Shown: in pieces, positions 38,711-51,084 of the stretch
Position numbering within the stretch: the first letter of the stretch is position 1
Layout of the letters: each line of letters opens with the position of its first letter
DNA from: Dioscorea cayenensis subsp. rotundata
Taxonomy: Eukaryota; Streptophyta; Magnoliopsida; Dioscoreales; Dioscoreaceae
DNA length: 64,000 nt
Assembly: GCF_009730915.1 (NCBI RefSeq)
Contig: NC_052477.1
Location: forward strand, 28,468,420 to 28,532,419
Direction of reading: 5' to 3'
Program-made: the position numbers and the translations under genes
The notes under the pieces: generated by a model
Seen by the model: the letters and a program-made list of their open reading frames with translations, nothing else
The model's database searches: none
What the model was told of the DNA's origin: nothing

Positions 38711-39233
38711 TGTTGTTGAGCATGATCGAAGCTGCGACGCGACACGCGCTCGCCGCTGAATCGAAAGAGCGCTGGTATCGCACGATGGACCCGTTTCATG
38801 ACGTATGCGATGCAGCGTAAGTGTTAGTGTATCGTGTATGTTAAATCCACGTAGAAGGAGTGTTGAAAAGTCTCTATGTATGGCGAGTCATCGACCACTC
38901 TTTATGCTCGTGTGTATGTTTGTGCCCGGCCAATTGTGCTAAGCAATCTTAGTGGAACGACTCACAGTTATGGTCATTCCTCGTCCGCCCAATGGGGGTA
39001 CTCTCTCTCAGGTTACTTTGTCTTTGTCTGGAAATTACGCTTTTAGAAGATGAAAAAGGTGTGAGACCTAATGTTGGTTGGTTGATGCAACATCTTTTGA
39101 AAATTCCTCTCCCACTATCTATTTTACAAGTTTGTTACATTAGTGTTTACATCGCCTCCTTAGAGTGCATTTCTACAAACACTTGTAGTTCCGCTAATAT
39201 TCCTCGTGGAGTATTTTTATCTGCACTTACAAT
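38711..39233 (+). repeat. Copia 3' LTR, complete
   Basis: 523 bp, from TGTTGTTGAGCATGATCGAA to ATCTGCACTTACA. It is the intact reference for recognising the split 5' LTR. A polypurine tract is not obvious just upstream, where ATCAGAG precedes it. Confidence 0.8.
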
Positions 39234-40883
39234 AATATATGTATAAAATATTTAAACCATCTAATATCAAATAATATATATTTATCTATATATATGTGCA
39301 TTTTGGATTAAAGCGGTTTCATTGTCGCCCAAACAAAAGTGGAAAAGATCTTATATTATATTATTTTTATCATTATTAAATTAGTTAATTGATTTTGATA
39401 CACACTCTATGTAATAATAATTATCAATATTTTAATATATATAAATAATATATAAATTTGTGGATGAATAAACAAAAATTATTTTAAACTATAAAGATTT
39501 CATATCATATTTTCAAAATCTCTTAAAATCATACTAAAATTTTGGGAAAACTAAATTCATAATTTTAAAAATTGTCTATATTTGAAAAATAATTGTATAG
39601 ATAATTTCGAAACCGACAAAACTTTGATTTATTAGAAGATTTCATATACCGCATCTAAACATAAAATGCTCAGTGGTGCCTAATCATGTGAATTGGAACT
39701 GAAGGTCGCGGTGATTCCCCGTAATGCCATATCGAGTAAATATTAATTATGCTCATGGCTCGCTGTAATAGTACTAGACCTAGTTATTACAAAACTTGGA
39801 AATCAAGTATCCTCTAGAAACCAAGGTTATTTCTGCAGAAATAATGGCATGGCATAATATTTTTATTCCACTTGTAATGACTTTAACGACTTTTAACTCC
39901 TTCCGACACACAGCATCGCTAAGTTTCAACAAAGCGTAATATCTTTAAACGTATCATACTGCATTTCGACCATCAACAAGAGCCAAGGTCAATTCTCTTC
40001 ATGCATAACTTTACGTTGCGCAGAGTTAAGGCAAATCGTAGCCGATTGAAAATATTATATGCGTGCAGACGTAGAGCCAACCAATCCACCATTATGTAAA
40101 TGCGGCTTTCAAAGAGGTCTTTTGAAAATCTGACTAGACATACTGTCTCTAAAACTCTGAACACCAACTATACTGAAGCTCTAATGCTTAATACTTAACT
40201 CCATTATACCTAACTAATCTTTTATAACCTATTATTAGTATTAGCCTTTTACTCATTTTTATCCTGCGGCATCGCATCGGTATAACACTAGTATATATAT
40301 AACCAGATAGCTGATCATAATAAAATATTTATGTACTAATCGAGCACGGCACTCGATATTATTATATAAATGGAGTCAAATTTCTAAAACTGAAGCATGA
40401 TATGTGCCGAATTATATTTTTATATATTATGATCTCTATATACACCAAAGTCAAATTATTTGTAGCTATAATTAATGCTTTTAATGCCATAAAAAATTAT
40501 ATTCATAAGCTTTCAAGCATTGCTCATGCTTTTTCACTAGTAATTTAATTTGAATACTACTACCCTTTTGTGTTTTTTTATTCAAGAAAAAAAAAGAGAA
40601 AGTTTCCCTTCGATGCATTATGGGTGTTTGACTTAGAATGGAATTTTGTTTATTGTTTGGTGTTTGTCAATGGCCATCATTAATGGGATTGGATCAATCA
40701 ACTCAAAATCACTCAGCTCAAAAGCTTAATTGAATTTATAAAAATAATATAAAATTAATATACTTAATAAAATTTTTAATATCTATTTTAAAATATTATG
40801 ATAATAGACATGAATTAATGTTTCTACTGATTTCACCTAAAAAAAAATCTTCATTTATCATGTTAAATTGAAGGGTTATGTAC
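39234..40883. other. AT-rich intergenic sequence up to the assembly gap
   Basis: No gene or recognisable element; a minus-strand open frame at 39973-40167 is short and featureless. The last bases before the gap are AT-rich. Confidence 0.5.
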
Positions 40884-41883
40884 NNNNNNNNNNNNNNNNN
40901 NNNNNNNNNNNNNNNNNNNNNNNNNNNNNNNNNNNNNNNNNNNNNNNNNNNNNNNNNNNNNNNNNNNNNNNNNNNNNNNNNNNNNNNNNNNNNNNNNNNN
41001 NNNNNNNNNNNNNNNNNNNNNNNNNNNNNNNNNNNNNNNNNNNNNNNNNNNNNNNNNNNNNNNNNNNNNNNNNNNNNNNNNNNNNNNNNNNNNNNNNNNN
41101 NNNNNNNNNNNNNNNNNNNNNNNNNNNNNNNNNNNNNNNNNNNNNNNNNNNNNNNNNNNNNNNNNNNNNNNNNNNNNNNNNNNNNNNNNNNNNNNNNNNN
41201 NNNNNNNNNNNNNNNNNNNNNNNNNNNNNNNNNNNNNNNNNNNNNNNNNNNNNNNNNNNNNNNNNNNNNNNNNNNNNNNNNNNNNNNNNNNNNNNNNNNN
41301 NNNNNNNNNNNNNNNNNNNNNNNNNNNNNNNNNNNNNNNNNNNNNNNNNNNNNNNNNNNNNNNNNNNNNNNNNNNNNNNNNNNNNNNNNNNNNNNNNNNN
41401 NNNNNNNNNNNNNNNNNNNNNNNNNNNNNNNNNNNNNNNNNNNNNNNNNNNNNNNNNNNNNNNNNNNNNNNNNNNNNNNNNNNNNNNNNNNNNNNNNNNN
41501 NNNNNNNNNNNNNNNNNNNNNNNNNNNNNNNNNNNNNNNNNNNNNNNNNNNNNNNNNNNNNNNNNNNNNNNNNNNNNNNNNNNNNNNNNNNNNNNNNNNN
41601 NNNNNNNNNNNNNNNNNNNNNNNNNNNNNNNNNNNNNNNNNNNNNNNNNNNNNNNNNNNNNNNNNNNNNNNNNNNNNNNNNNNNNNNNNNNNNNNNNNNN
41701 NNNNNNNNNNNNNNNNNNNNNNNNNNNNNNNNNNNNNNNNNNNNNNNNNNNNNNNNNNNNNNNNNNNNNNNNNNNNNNNNNNNNNNNNNNNNNNNNNNNN
41801 NNNNNNNNNNNNNNNNNNNNNNNNNNNNNNNNNNNNNNNNNNNNNNNNNNNNNNNNNNNNNNNNNNNNNNNNNNNNNNNNNNN
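40884..41883. other. Assembly gap of exactly 1,000 N
   Basis: A run of exactly 1,000 N, most likely an arbitrary gap length rather than a measured one. Open frames crossing it are artefacts. The right edge falls at or just before a SINE-like repeat. Confidence 0.98.
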
Positions 41884-42065
41884 AAATCTTGATGGTTAAG
41901 TGGTCATTGGTGGCGGATCGCTTTATTAGAGCAGCCATGAGTGGTGAGAGTTCGAATCATAGGGTGAGGGTGCGTTTAAGAATTTGAGTGAGTGGTTGTG
42001 TTACGGGTGGTGCCAGCGTTCGTGTGTGTGGGGCTCACCCCGATTCTTCTCAGGGGTTTATGCAG
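41884..42065 (+). mobile_element. SINE-like repeat, tRNA-derived head
   Basis: Immediately right of the gap: TTGATGGTTAAGTGGTCATT contains an A-box-like TGGTTAAGTGG. About 50 bases on, GAGAGTTCGAATCATAGG contains a good B box (GTTCGAATC). No tRNA cloverleaf forms around it, and the body GAGTGGTTGTGTTACGGGTGGT resembles the SINE at 8679-8910. The left end may be lost in the gap. Confidence 0.5.
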
Positions 42066-42539
42066 CCTCACGAGCTTTTAAAAGTCGCTCATCTTAGAAA
42101 AATCTTTGAAATACCTACTGGGTAAATAGCGGTGAAGATTATCTTTGGCTTCTATTAGTGTTGGTATGATCATTGGTTTAATAACTGTGCACCTAGCTAG
42201 TGTAGCTGAAACTTTTTTGGAATTGCAAATCCCTAGCAATATTGATCCCAGAGTTCCTCTCCTTAACCCATTATTCTAGCACCGCCAAATTGGAGGAGCT
42301 TTACTCGAACATCTCAAGGCTCTCACTTGACTAGGACAACCACAAAGTCTAGTGTTGAAAAGGTAATAGATCTTGTAAAAATCATTTAATAGGCTGAAAT
42401 GACCGGGCTTGACAATGTGGAAGGGATTTTATCCTTGCAAAATAATTTTTTTTAACCTAGTTATTAATCTGAAAGAATAAAATTATAAAAAACCCTCAAC
42501 AACTTGTTTATTCATTGTTGTAACAGGCTTTCAACATCA

Positions 42540-42840
42540 ACATGCGTGCTATGAACGGCTATGGAGGAGTATGTTAATCACTTTTTCCTTAATTGTCCAT
42601 TTTCTTCTTATATATGGACACTTTGGTCGCATATTTGGGTTCTCATGGTACTTTATCACCGTAGAAGTGTGGACCACTTGGATGGAATTGCTTTTGGGGC
42701 ACATGAGAGCTTCTAGTATGAGCAATGTTTTGGAATTTATTATTGGACCAAAACAACTATATATTCAAGTGTCACTATCTCTCATGTAGGTCAATTTTAA
42801 TCAAATTTGATCGTATAAAACTTCTTGAATATTTGCAGCG
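42540..42840 (+). pseudogene. LINE reverse transcriptase C-terminal fragment (zf-RVT)
   Basis: In one frame the text reads CVL, a stop, then TAMEEYVNHFFLNCPFSSYI and WTLWSHIWVL. This is the C-x2-C...H...C pattern of the zinc-binding domain that ends plant LINE ORF2. It is about 100 codons with stops and no intact frame. Isolated fragment. Confidence 0.6.
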
Positions 42841-43634
42841 CATGCAGAGAAGAGTATTAAGGTAGTGTTTGGATGACGGAATATGGTTGAGAATGGGAAA
42901 GGAAATTTTAAGTAGGGGATATGAATGAAAACTTTGAAGAGGGGATGTGAATAAAAATTTTGTTTAGCTGGAGTGAAAATTTATTGAGAATGTAAAAGGT
43001 TAGAAAAGAATATATGAGAATATTACCATTATACATATTAATTTAAAAATAATATTTATATATGAAATATGGTTTAATTTTTATATATAAATTAACAATA
43101 GTATTTATAATTATGTATTAAGTTATGTAATAATCATTCAATCTAATTATTATAATTAATTATTTTAAAATAATTAAGATTTTTTTTCTGTAGATAATAT
43201 CAACCCTCAAACCTCTCTATCCCACCTCATAAGGCTACAAAACCCTCTAACTTCTCTTTCAGAGTAAGAACGGTAAAGGAAAGAAGTTTGCAATCAAGAG
43301 TCCCATGAAGGCTTTCAAGACGGATCCTTCCTAGCAAGTTAAAGTAGACAAAAGGACAAAACAATTCATTTAATAATAATTTTTATTGCGTGAAATATTA
43401 TCAATTTCATTGTAATAAATTTAATTATTATAATGAACTATTTAAATTAATGGATTTTATTATAAATATATCAATAATCCCAAACGAGAATTACTCATCC
43501 AAAGTTTTAATTTTTTAAGTTGTTACAAAAAAACTTAAAAAAATTAAAAAAAAGTTAAAAAAAAATTATGCATAATATAGGAGGGCAAAAATATCTTTTC
43601 ATAATACAGGAATGACCATTGGCCCCAATATTAG

Positions 43635-43776
43635 GGGTAATAGCTATTACCCTGATGAGGGGAGTTATATTCCCCTTCCACTCTCCCAGGGGTATTAATG
43701 CTAACTCAATGGATGGCAAAACGTGGGTATCCATTAGGATTAGTAATCATCCCCTTCAAAGGGGGATGATTACTTG
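43635..43776. repeat. Two strong palindromes in a MITE-like block
   Basis: A perfect 18-base palindrome, GGGTAATAGCTATTACCC, lies at 43635-43652. A perfect 13-base stem, AGTAATCATCCCC with its complement GGGGATGATTACT, lies at 43742-43754 and 43762-43774 around a 7-base loop. The surroundings are rich in GGGG/CCCC phrases such as TATTCCCCTTCC, unlike the AT-rich flanks. It could be a decayed MITE. No target duplication is identified. Confidence 0.5.
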
Positions 43777-43823
43777 CAGCAAAAAGTATCCTAAGTTAGA
43801 GGAGGCTATCTTAAAAATTAAAA

Positions 43824-43917
43824 ACAATATCAACTTTCTTAGCTCACTCTCCCCAAATATTGGAGACATGACAACCAATAATATCAACTTTCTTAGCTCA
43901 CTCTCCGCAAATATCCA
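43824..43917. repeat. Short direct duplication
   Basis: The phrase AATATCAACTTTCTTAGCTC, followed by ACTCTCC and CAAATAT, occurs twice about 58 bases apart with one base difference. Confidence 0.7.
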
Positions 43918-44344
43918 AACTCGACTCGTTCCGTAGTTTCCGACCAGATCCATCCTAAATGGGACGATTTTTGTGTTTTTTTTATTTTACTTTTATATTT
44001 TACTAATTTAATTAAAAAAATAATTTATTCTAATCTAATTTTATTGATAAATATTATATATTATAGGAGGTTGATAAAAAAATATCGCAATTTCTTCCCA
44101 TTTTTAATTGGTTATTTGTACTTTTACATTCATAATTATATAAAGTAAAAAAAATTGGCAAAGCAGGGCAGGGTATGAAGAAAAATCTTGGTAACAGTTG
44201 TGGCATTTAAAATATTACTGTTTGAGCGGAGTGGGGTGGAGGCAGGCACAGAGATGGTTCAGGCGGGACGATGGTAGTAGAGGCCTGTCTTGAATCCACC
44301 CCATCCCATTACCATCCCTACAACTAAGCTATAAAAATATAAAA

Positions 44345-44510
44345 ATTCATCTTGGTGTTATCCAAGACGCGTGTGGAGCAAAACTCAACGCCACCCCATG
44401 CCCTCACCTTACGCGGACATGAGGTTTGATCTCAGGTCCTTCGGAAATAAACGACCTATGCAAGAAACTCAGTACCAATTGACCCAAAGGCTGTTGGCCC
44501 AATAATCTTT
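44345..44510 (-). mobile_element. Possible SINE on the minus strand
   Basis: Read on the minus strand, GGGTCAATTGGTACTGAG (A-box-like) is followed about 55 bases later by GAGATCAAACCTCATG (B-box-like), then a GC-rich body. Tail and duplication are not clear. Confidence 0.35.
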
Positions 44511-45152
44511 TCTATTCTAAGCTATACACTTGTGTAAAACCATCTTACACCAATGGCATGTAGAAGTTTTTATTTATTTTTTTAATTTAGTTGTACTATC
44601 ATATTTGACTGTCCCGTTTGATATTACATTAATTCTTTTAAAAAAAATATTAGCACTATTCTATTATTATATATATAACTGTTATTATTTTTAATAAAAT
44701 TATGATTTGGTCATTTTAATTAAAAATATATAGTTGAATTGGCCACTTTTGCTTCAATCCTATGTTATTTAGAAGCACTGTAAAAAAAATAAATATTTTT
44801 TTGAAATTTATTTACTAATTTTATAAAAATATTAATATTAATTAAAAACCAATGAAATTAAAGTCTAAATAAAACCTTCAATTTTAAAAACACTAACTTT
44901 ACTTAATATTAATATTAATTAACTCAAAAAATCAACTCCAAGTTTTTCTTTAATTATTAAAACATCTATCCCATCACTGTGAACAGAATCATTGACAGAT
45001 ACAAAACAAACCATGCTAGCTGTTCTCTGTCTTCTTTGTCATCTCCCATCAAACATAATCATTAAAAAAAATAAATAAATAAATAAACTTTCATTCATCA
45101 TGCTCATCTCTATCATTCAAATTACAACAGTGACAAAAGAGAAGCGCAAGCA

Positions 45153-47151
45153 ATGAACCAAGAAAGCAAGAAAGAGTACATGGTTCAAAGCATGAATACA
45201 ATAATCTTCACAACCATAGTACTCATCATCCTCATCATCCTCATTAAACTTCTCATCTTCTCCAAAACTCAAAACAAGAACAAGATTAAGAAACCACCAA
45301 GTCCCACTTCACTCCCAATCCTTGGTCACCTCCATCTCCTCATAAACAACAAACAACCACTCTACAAAACTCTCACTCAACTCTCCAACAACCATGGCCC
45401 CATCATGCTCCTCCGTTTTGGCTTTCGGCGCCATGTTCTCATCGTCTCATCTTTCTCCGCTGCAACTGAGTGCTTCACCAACCTCGACATCATATTTGCA
45501 AACCGTCCCAAACTCCCCTCCGAAGGTCATCTAACATACCACTCTCGGCACCTCTTCTTTGATAGATTTAGTGGGTGTGTGTGAGTGAAGAGTGTGAAGA
45601 GCTTGAGAGACAAAAGAGTGAAGAACAGAGAAGAACAAGTATGAGAGTCAAACTTGAAACTTCTTATTGCTTGCTCATTTTGCTTACACAGATATTAGCA
45701 CATATATATAGCTGAGTCAATACTGACACAGCTTACAAACATTAAACGCTACAAACAAAAGATAGAGACAACTTGCACTAGTATGGCGCGCACTGTTGTC
45801 ATACAGGGTACGACCAGACATAAAAGCAAAGCACTTTGTATCTAAAGACCAACGGTTTCTTCTGAGTATCCATCAACATTCTTATGGTCCTCACTGGCGT
45901 AACATTTGCCGCATCGTCGCCGTCCATCTCTTCTCTTCAGCGAAGCTCAACTCATCATCCATCATCCGTGCTTCAGAGACACATGCACTTGTCCGGCGCT
46001 TGTTCAAAGGTGGCAGTGAGTTCAAGAGAGTGAATATCAGGACAGTGTTGCATGAGATTGTGTTGAATGTGATGATGATGTTGGTGGCCGGAAAGAGGTA
46101 TTATGTGGATGAAGGTGTAGGTGCGGATGTGGATGAAGTCAAGTGGTTTGAGGAGATGGTGGAGGAGACGTTCAAGCTTAGTGGGATGTCAAATGTCAGG
46201 GATTTCTTACCGGAGTTGTTGAGGGTCGTGGATGTGCATGGAGTGGAGAAGAAGTTGGCGAGGTTGGAGAAGATGTGGGATGAGTACTTGCAGAGGTTGA
46301 TAGATGAGTTGAGAGGCAAACTTGGCAATGGAAATCATGATAATGAGTCCATTATTAGAATGACGCTTATTGGTACTTTGCTATCAATGCAAGAAGATGA
46401 AGACCCAGATTATTACACTGATAATCTCATCAAAACACAAGTCCTGGTATATATATAATCACTTAATTTATCACTTAATTTATTAACTAAATATGTATTC
46501 ATATGAAGATATATAATTATAATGTTGTTTATGCAGAGTCTTTTATCTGCTGGAACGGATACATCATCCGCGACGATAGAATGGGGATTGTCACTGCTAG
46601 TAAACCATCCTCAAGTTTTGAAAAAGGCTCAAGATGAGATTGATGAACTTGTAGGACATGACAGACTAATCAAAGAGTTTGATATCCCTAACCTTCCTTA
46701 CCTTCATTGCATTGTGCTTGAAATTCTTAGGCTTTATCCTGCAGCACCATTACTTCTCCCTCATGAATCATCTCAAGAATGCAAGGTCTTCGGCTTTGAC
46801 ATCCCTCGTGGGACGATACTAGTGGTGAATGCTTATGCCATGCATATAGACCCGGAGATATGGGAAGATGCATTGGTGTTTAAGCCTGAGAGATTTTTAG
46901 GTGGAGAGGAGAAAGTGAAGAAGATGATGCCTTTTGGGATGGGGAGAAGGAGGTGTCCTGGTGAAGGACTTAGTTTTAGGCTTGTTGAGTTGGTGCTTGG
47001 GGCTCTAGTGCAGTGTTTTGAGTGGGAGAGAGTTGAGGATGAGGAGGTGAGCATGGAGGGAGGAGCTGGTTTGGATATGCATAAGGCTATGGCACTTGAG
47101 CTTATGTGCAAACCTCGTCCAGATTTGATTGTTGTTATCTCTGGACTTTAA
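45153..47151 (+). pseudogene. CYP81-like cytochrome P450, broken by a solo LTR
   Basis: P450s of the CYP81 family are ER-bound, heme-thiolate monooxygenases of specialised metabolism; the substrate is unknown. Exon 1 (45153-46446) starts with a membrane anchor (TIIFTTIVLIILIILIKLLI), then PPSPTSLPILGHLHLL and FANRPKLPSEGHL. It is interrupted at 45560 by a 319-bp insert and resumes at SYGPHWRNICRIVAVHLFSS. A single-base shift also seems needed about 10 codons before the insert, where TTLGTSSYGPHW is then regained. The intron is 46447-46536 (GT/AG, phase 0). Exon 2 (46537-47151) has AGTDTSSATIEW (oxygen-binding I helix), EILRLYP (ExxR), KPERF and the heme loop PFGMGRRRCPGE, then stops normally. 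All catalytic motifs are present apart from the disruption. As written the product would end shortly after codon 130. Confidence 0.9.
45560..45878 (-). mobile_element. Copia-type solo LTR in the P450 exon, 5-bp target duplication
   Basis: 319 bp, beginning TGATAGATTTAG and ending CCATCAACA on the plus strand; on the minus strand it runs TGTTGATGG to ATCTATCA. Perfect direct repeats TTCTT flank it at 45555-45559 and 45879-45883. The minus strand carries a leader-like AGCAAGCAATAAGAAGTTTC, typical of copia LTR polyadenylation regions. No internal retrotransposon sequence adjoins it, so it is a solo LTR left by recombination. Confidence 0.93.
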
Positions 47152-47391
47152 ATCTTTAGAAGTGTTTTTTTGTTAAGTTAAATAAGTCACATAATTCAAT
47201 GTCACTTTTTGAGTTGGATGGAAATAAAATACCAATCTTCTTTCTTATTTAATGTATTAAAATTTTATTTATGATAATAAAAATGTTTGGTGCTAATTAA
47301 AAATGACATTTTGAAGTAATTAATTAAGGGGAGAGTGTGAATACCAAATATATTATATATAGCTGTTGTTACATTTATTTTCCAAGCCATC

Positions 47392-48354
47392 TGTTAGTTC
47401 CGCCTGGTTTGTGGTTTAAAGAACACTCAAAAACACTTAAAGTTTAATCACACAAACCAAGCAAGAAGGAGACACACAAGATTGGTAACCCAGTTCGGCG
47501 TCTACTTGCCTACGTCTGGGGGGGCCAAGCCCGGAGATAAACAATCCACTAAAAGAGGTGAAAATGCATGAGTACAAACACTTGTCACTCACTCTCTCAA
47601 CAATAAAGATCACTACCCTCTCTAGATTGTCTAGTGCTCACACACTCTCCTTCACAAGTCACCCTTACAATCTACGAGCAAAGTAGCTTATATAGACGTC
47701 TCAACGTCCCAAAAATAACACATTCATCTTTTAGAATCTCCGCGGTTACTAATGTAAATCTTTCGAAATTAGCTGTTACAACTCCTATTGCAACATAAGT
47801 TGCAACATGGCCATGACTGCTGACTTGACTGAGTTCTGGTTACGTTGCGGACGACCTCAAGACCCATCAACCTCCCGGTCATGCTTAGTCTGATTCGATG
47901 CAGTCAAATCTCCCGATCCCAACTGCCGGCAACTAGCCTACCTCCTCAGTTCCTCATCACGCAGTCCCCTCACAAGGGGCGCACGTCCTTGTGCGTCTTC
48001 ATGAAACTTTCCAAACTTAGTCTTCAAAGATTCTCCAAACTTAATTTTCAATTCACCCAAGTTTGGTCCTCAAATCTTCCCAATAATAGATTTTCAATCA
48101 ATCAACTCAGTCATGCCAATAATAGGCATGTCTTCAAATCTTCAATCATATCTTCAAATAACCTTCATCCATATTTAATCTTCAATTAAATCATCTAAAT
48201 ATGATCTTGAATAACTCCACCAAGATCTTCAAGATATTTGCCTTGCAAGCCAAAACTCTTTGTCATGTCATCATGCTTTGCCATGTCACACAAGTTGCCA
48301 TGTCATCTTGACTATGTGTCAAATTATACCAAAAATAGTGCGATTGCACTAACA
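47392..48354 (-). mobile_element. Solo LTR (copia-type), 5-bp target duplication
   Basis: 963 bp beginning TGTTAG and ending CTAACA. Perfect CCATC duplications lie at 47387-47391 and 48355-48359. The phrase ACCCAGTTCGGCGTCTACTT then ACGTCTGGGG, read in reverse, is typical of the distal end of plant copia LTRs, so the element was probably on the minus strand. It sits about 240 bases downstream of the P450 stop codon. Confidence 0.92.
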
Positions 48355-48359
48355 CCATC

Positions 48360-49180
48360 TTTAATTTGGATTATTTGGTTGGAAAAATAACCATATTTTT
48401 TATTATCGCTTCCTCTCACCTAAGTCAATTCCTATTAAAATCAATTATAAGATTCTTCTATAGCTCTTTGTAGATTAGATGCAATAGTATTTTTAGTGGA
48501 AAAACTTTGTCATGATTATTAAATTGAGGCCCTACTTAAGTTTATCCACGATCTCAGGGATATGTCACACTAGCTCACATTGAGCAAAAGAGTTGGTCTC
48601 TTTTGCCCTCTTCAATAGCTCCTGCAAACATTTTCTTGTGTGCTCATCTTGTCTATTTTGGGTTTTCTTTTATTTTACTTAATACTCTTTATTTTTTTTT
48701 CATTTATATCCAACATAATTATTTGTTTATATCTGCTCTCACTACTTTCAATAAAATTATTTTTTTTATAAAAAAATATATTTATTTTCCATTGAAAATA
48801 ACAAAGAAGTAAATAGACAGCTTGTTCTTGATCGCTGCAGCTGTAGTCAATCAATACTAACAAAAATACAAGTTCAATATATGAAATAAATAAATTGATC
48901 TAATAAGTGTATATTGGAAAGGCAAATTATAGACAATCAGTATAAGGTGGCCTATTTGACCAACAATTAACCAAGTCTAGCTATTTGACTTTATACACGC
49001 ACACATATATATATATATATATATATAAAGATAAAAGAAAGTTTTTCTTGTCATGGTGTGTGCATTTGCTAAAGGAGAACAGAAATTTGAGAGAAAAAGA
49101 GGCAAAGAAATAAAAGCTTGGTGTTCCTGATCAATAGTCTTCTGATGCCCATTAATCTTGAAATTTCTGCCGCAAAATCT
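48360..49180. other. Intergenic sequence
   Basis: No gene is recognised. It holds (TA)n at about 49005-49026 and two TTTGACY W-box-like sites near 48957 and 48983. If the WRKY gene extended this far left, upstream exons should lie here, but I find no WRKYGQK-coding text. Confidence 0.45.
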
Positions 49181-50094
49181 TGTCACTCTTTGAATCCGGC
49201 TTGCAGGACTTAGTGTGCAGATAAATAACCGCACACCCATAGTGCATAGCACAATAGACATGTAATACCTCAGAACCTATCTCAAAGCAAACATATAATA
49301 TAACAGAACTATAATTTCAAAGGTTAAGATCAGAAATTTACAAATTTCAAAATTCTAACTTCAAATATAAGTTGGTGTTCTATACATAAAACAAATATTC
49401 ACACAGATAGAATAACAACTCAAATTTAGAAATGATCAAAAACACAATCTCTCGCCATCTCACTAAGATGTCTATTGTACTGCTCACTTTGGATTTAAAA
49501 AAAATTCAATAATAAGATTATGAGTTTGATAACCCAGTAAATAACCCAGTAAATAACCCACTAAAAATATTGGGATCATGTGCAATTCGAGAATTAAAAA
49601 AAAAGAAACAAATAATATCAAATAGCACATATTTGTCACACCCTGAACCCAGTTCGTCGGACCTGGTGCGCAGACAAACGACTGCAGATCTACAGGGCGT
49701 GAACCAAGTAAACCTGCAAGGCCTCAGAACTTGCACTACAATAAAAAATGCTATTTGCGACACGAATTGCAACCATTTGTGACAAAAAACCAAAAACGTT
49801 GCAAATTTAATCAAATTGCGTCGCAAAAAAATGACCATCCAAGAATGTCACCAATTTTGTTGCAAAAGTTTTTGCACCTACCATGTAATGGTTTGCGACA
49901 CAAGTTGCAACACATTATTTGCAACGATCTATTGGTGTCGTAAACTTTGTCACAAATGTTGGCACCTAGCATGCAATTGGTTTGCGACACATTATTTGCA
50001 ACGATTTTTGGCCGTCAAACTCGTGTCGCAAAATTTGAATCCGTTGGGTTGAACTTATTATCAATTTTATATCATTAATTATTTCAGTTATTTA

Positions 50095-50196
50095 CTATGA
50101 AGAATGGACACGGATACGGGGACATGACACGACAAGATACGGACACGGCGACACAGTAATTTCTAAAAAAATTAAGAACACGTGTATGGCGGGACA

Positions 50197-50256
<60 letters not shown>
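50095..50256. repeat. Degenerate GACACGG repeat followed by (TA)n
   Basis: Around 50104-50150, short units like GGACACGGATACGGGGACAT recur imperfectly. Then 50200-50256 is a pure (TA) run of 57 bases. Confidence 0.75.
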
Positions 50257-50258
<2 letters not shown>

Positions 50259-50710
50259 GTAAAATATTCATTATAAATATAAATAATTATATTTATTGTT
50301 TACATATAAATAACTTTTATAGTAACTCTCTTGCAATTATGCTAAAGAAAAAGTCTTCAACAATAATAAAAAGTCTTCTTTTATTCCTCTTATTTCCAAA
50401 ATCAAACCCATACTGAGTCAGGTCAAATTAAATATCTCTTGTAAATTTATTATTGACATTCGCCAATTATAACTAATTAGCTACTAACTTTGTATTGAAA
50501 TTAAAATTATAAATTAAAATTTTAGATGTTACAAAATTATATAAAAATAAACTCATATGTTATTCAAGTTTTTCTCAAACAGCTGGAAAGGACTTAAACT
50601 GAATATTCATTCATTACCCCCTTCATTTTTTTTTTAATTATTTGCCATCATAGTGCAAAGAACCCCAAATGCCTTACATATAATTAATACCTTAAATACT
50701 TTATGGGTTC

Positions 50711-50745
<35 letters not shown>

Positions 50746-51084
50746 AATGAAAGATTTATTTATTTATTTTTTAGATGACAATACATTAATTTTTATTTTT
50801 ATTTTTTAAAGTTCTATAGTTTCATATGTGTCAATTGTTAATAAGTAATTTTACAATTGAAACCCATTTTTAATATTTTGCATTTAAGAAGGAAATTTCA
50901 TCATGGCATATTAGTATAATTTTAAAATATATTTAAATATATATTTTTTAAATAAAGGCACAATAATATTGATTTAAGCCTTACAAAAAGTCTAGGGGGA
51001 TCATGTAGCCAAGTCAAAACCATTTGAGGACTTTTCACCACTTTTCTCCTGCTAATAATAATCCGTAATAATAAATAAGCACAC

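Larger units (their letters stand above)
28061..39233 (+). mobile_element. Decayed Ty1/copia retrotransposon, 5' LTR split by a second element
   Basis: The 3' LTR (38711-39233, 523 bp) begins TGTTG and ends CTTACA. The 5' LTR matches it in two pieces, 28061 to about 28355 and about 34766-34972, together about 500 bp. They share AGAAGGAGTGTTGAAAA, GTATGTTTGTGCCCGGCCAA and GTGTGAGACC near-identically. Between the pieces is another element. Possible target duplications are ATATA (28056-28060) and ATAAT (39234-39238), an imperfect match. Internal order is the copia order: gag, protease, integrase, reverse transcriptase, RNase H remnants. All frames are broken many times, so it cannot be autonomous. 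Confidence 0.85.

Noticed and set aside
41884..41965. tRNA gene just right of the gap
   Set aside because: A- and B-box-like sequences are present but no acceptor stem or anticodon arm can be folded; a SINE head fits better.
40796..41987. Three open frames of 340-380 codons across the gap
   Set aside because: They consist almost wholly of N; no coding information.
48603..48812. 69-codon frame between solo LTR and nest
   Set aside because: Hydrophobic by AT-richness (poly-T); no other support.
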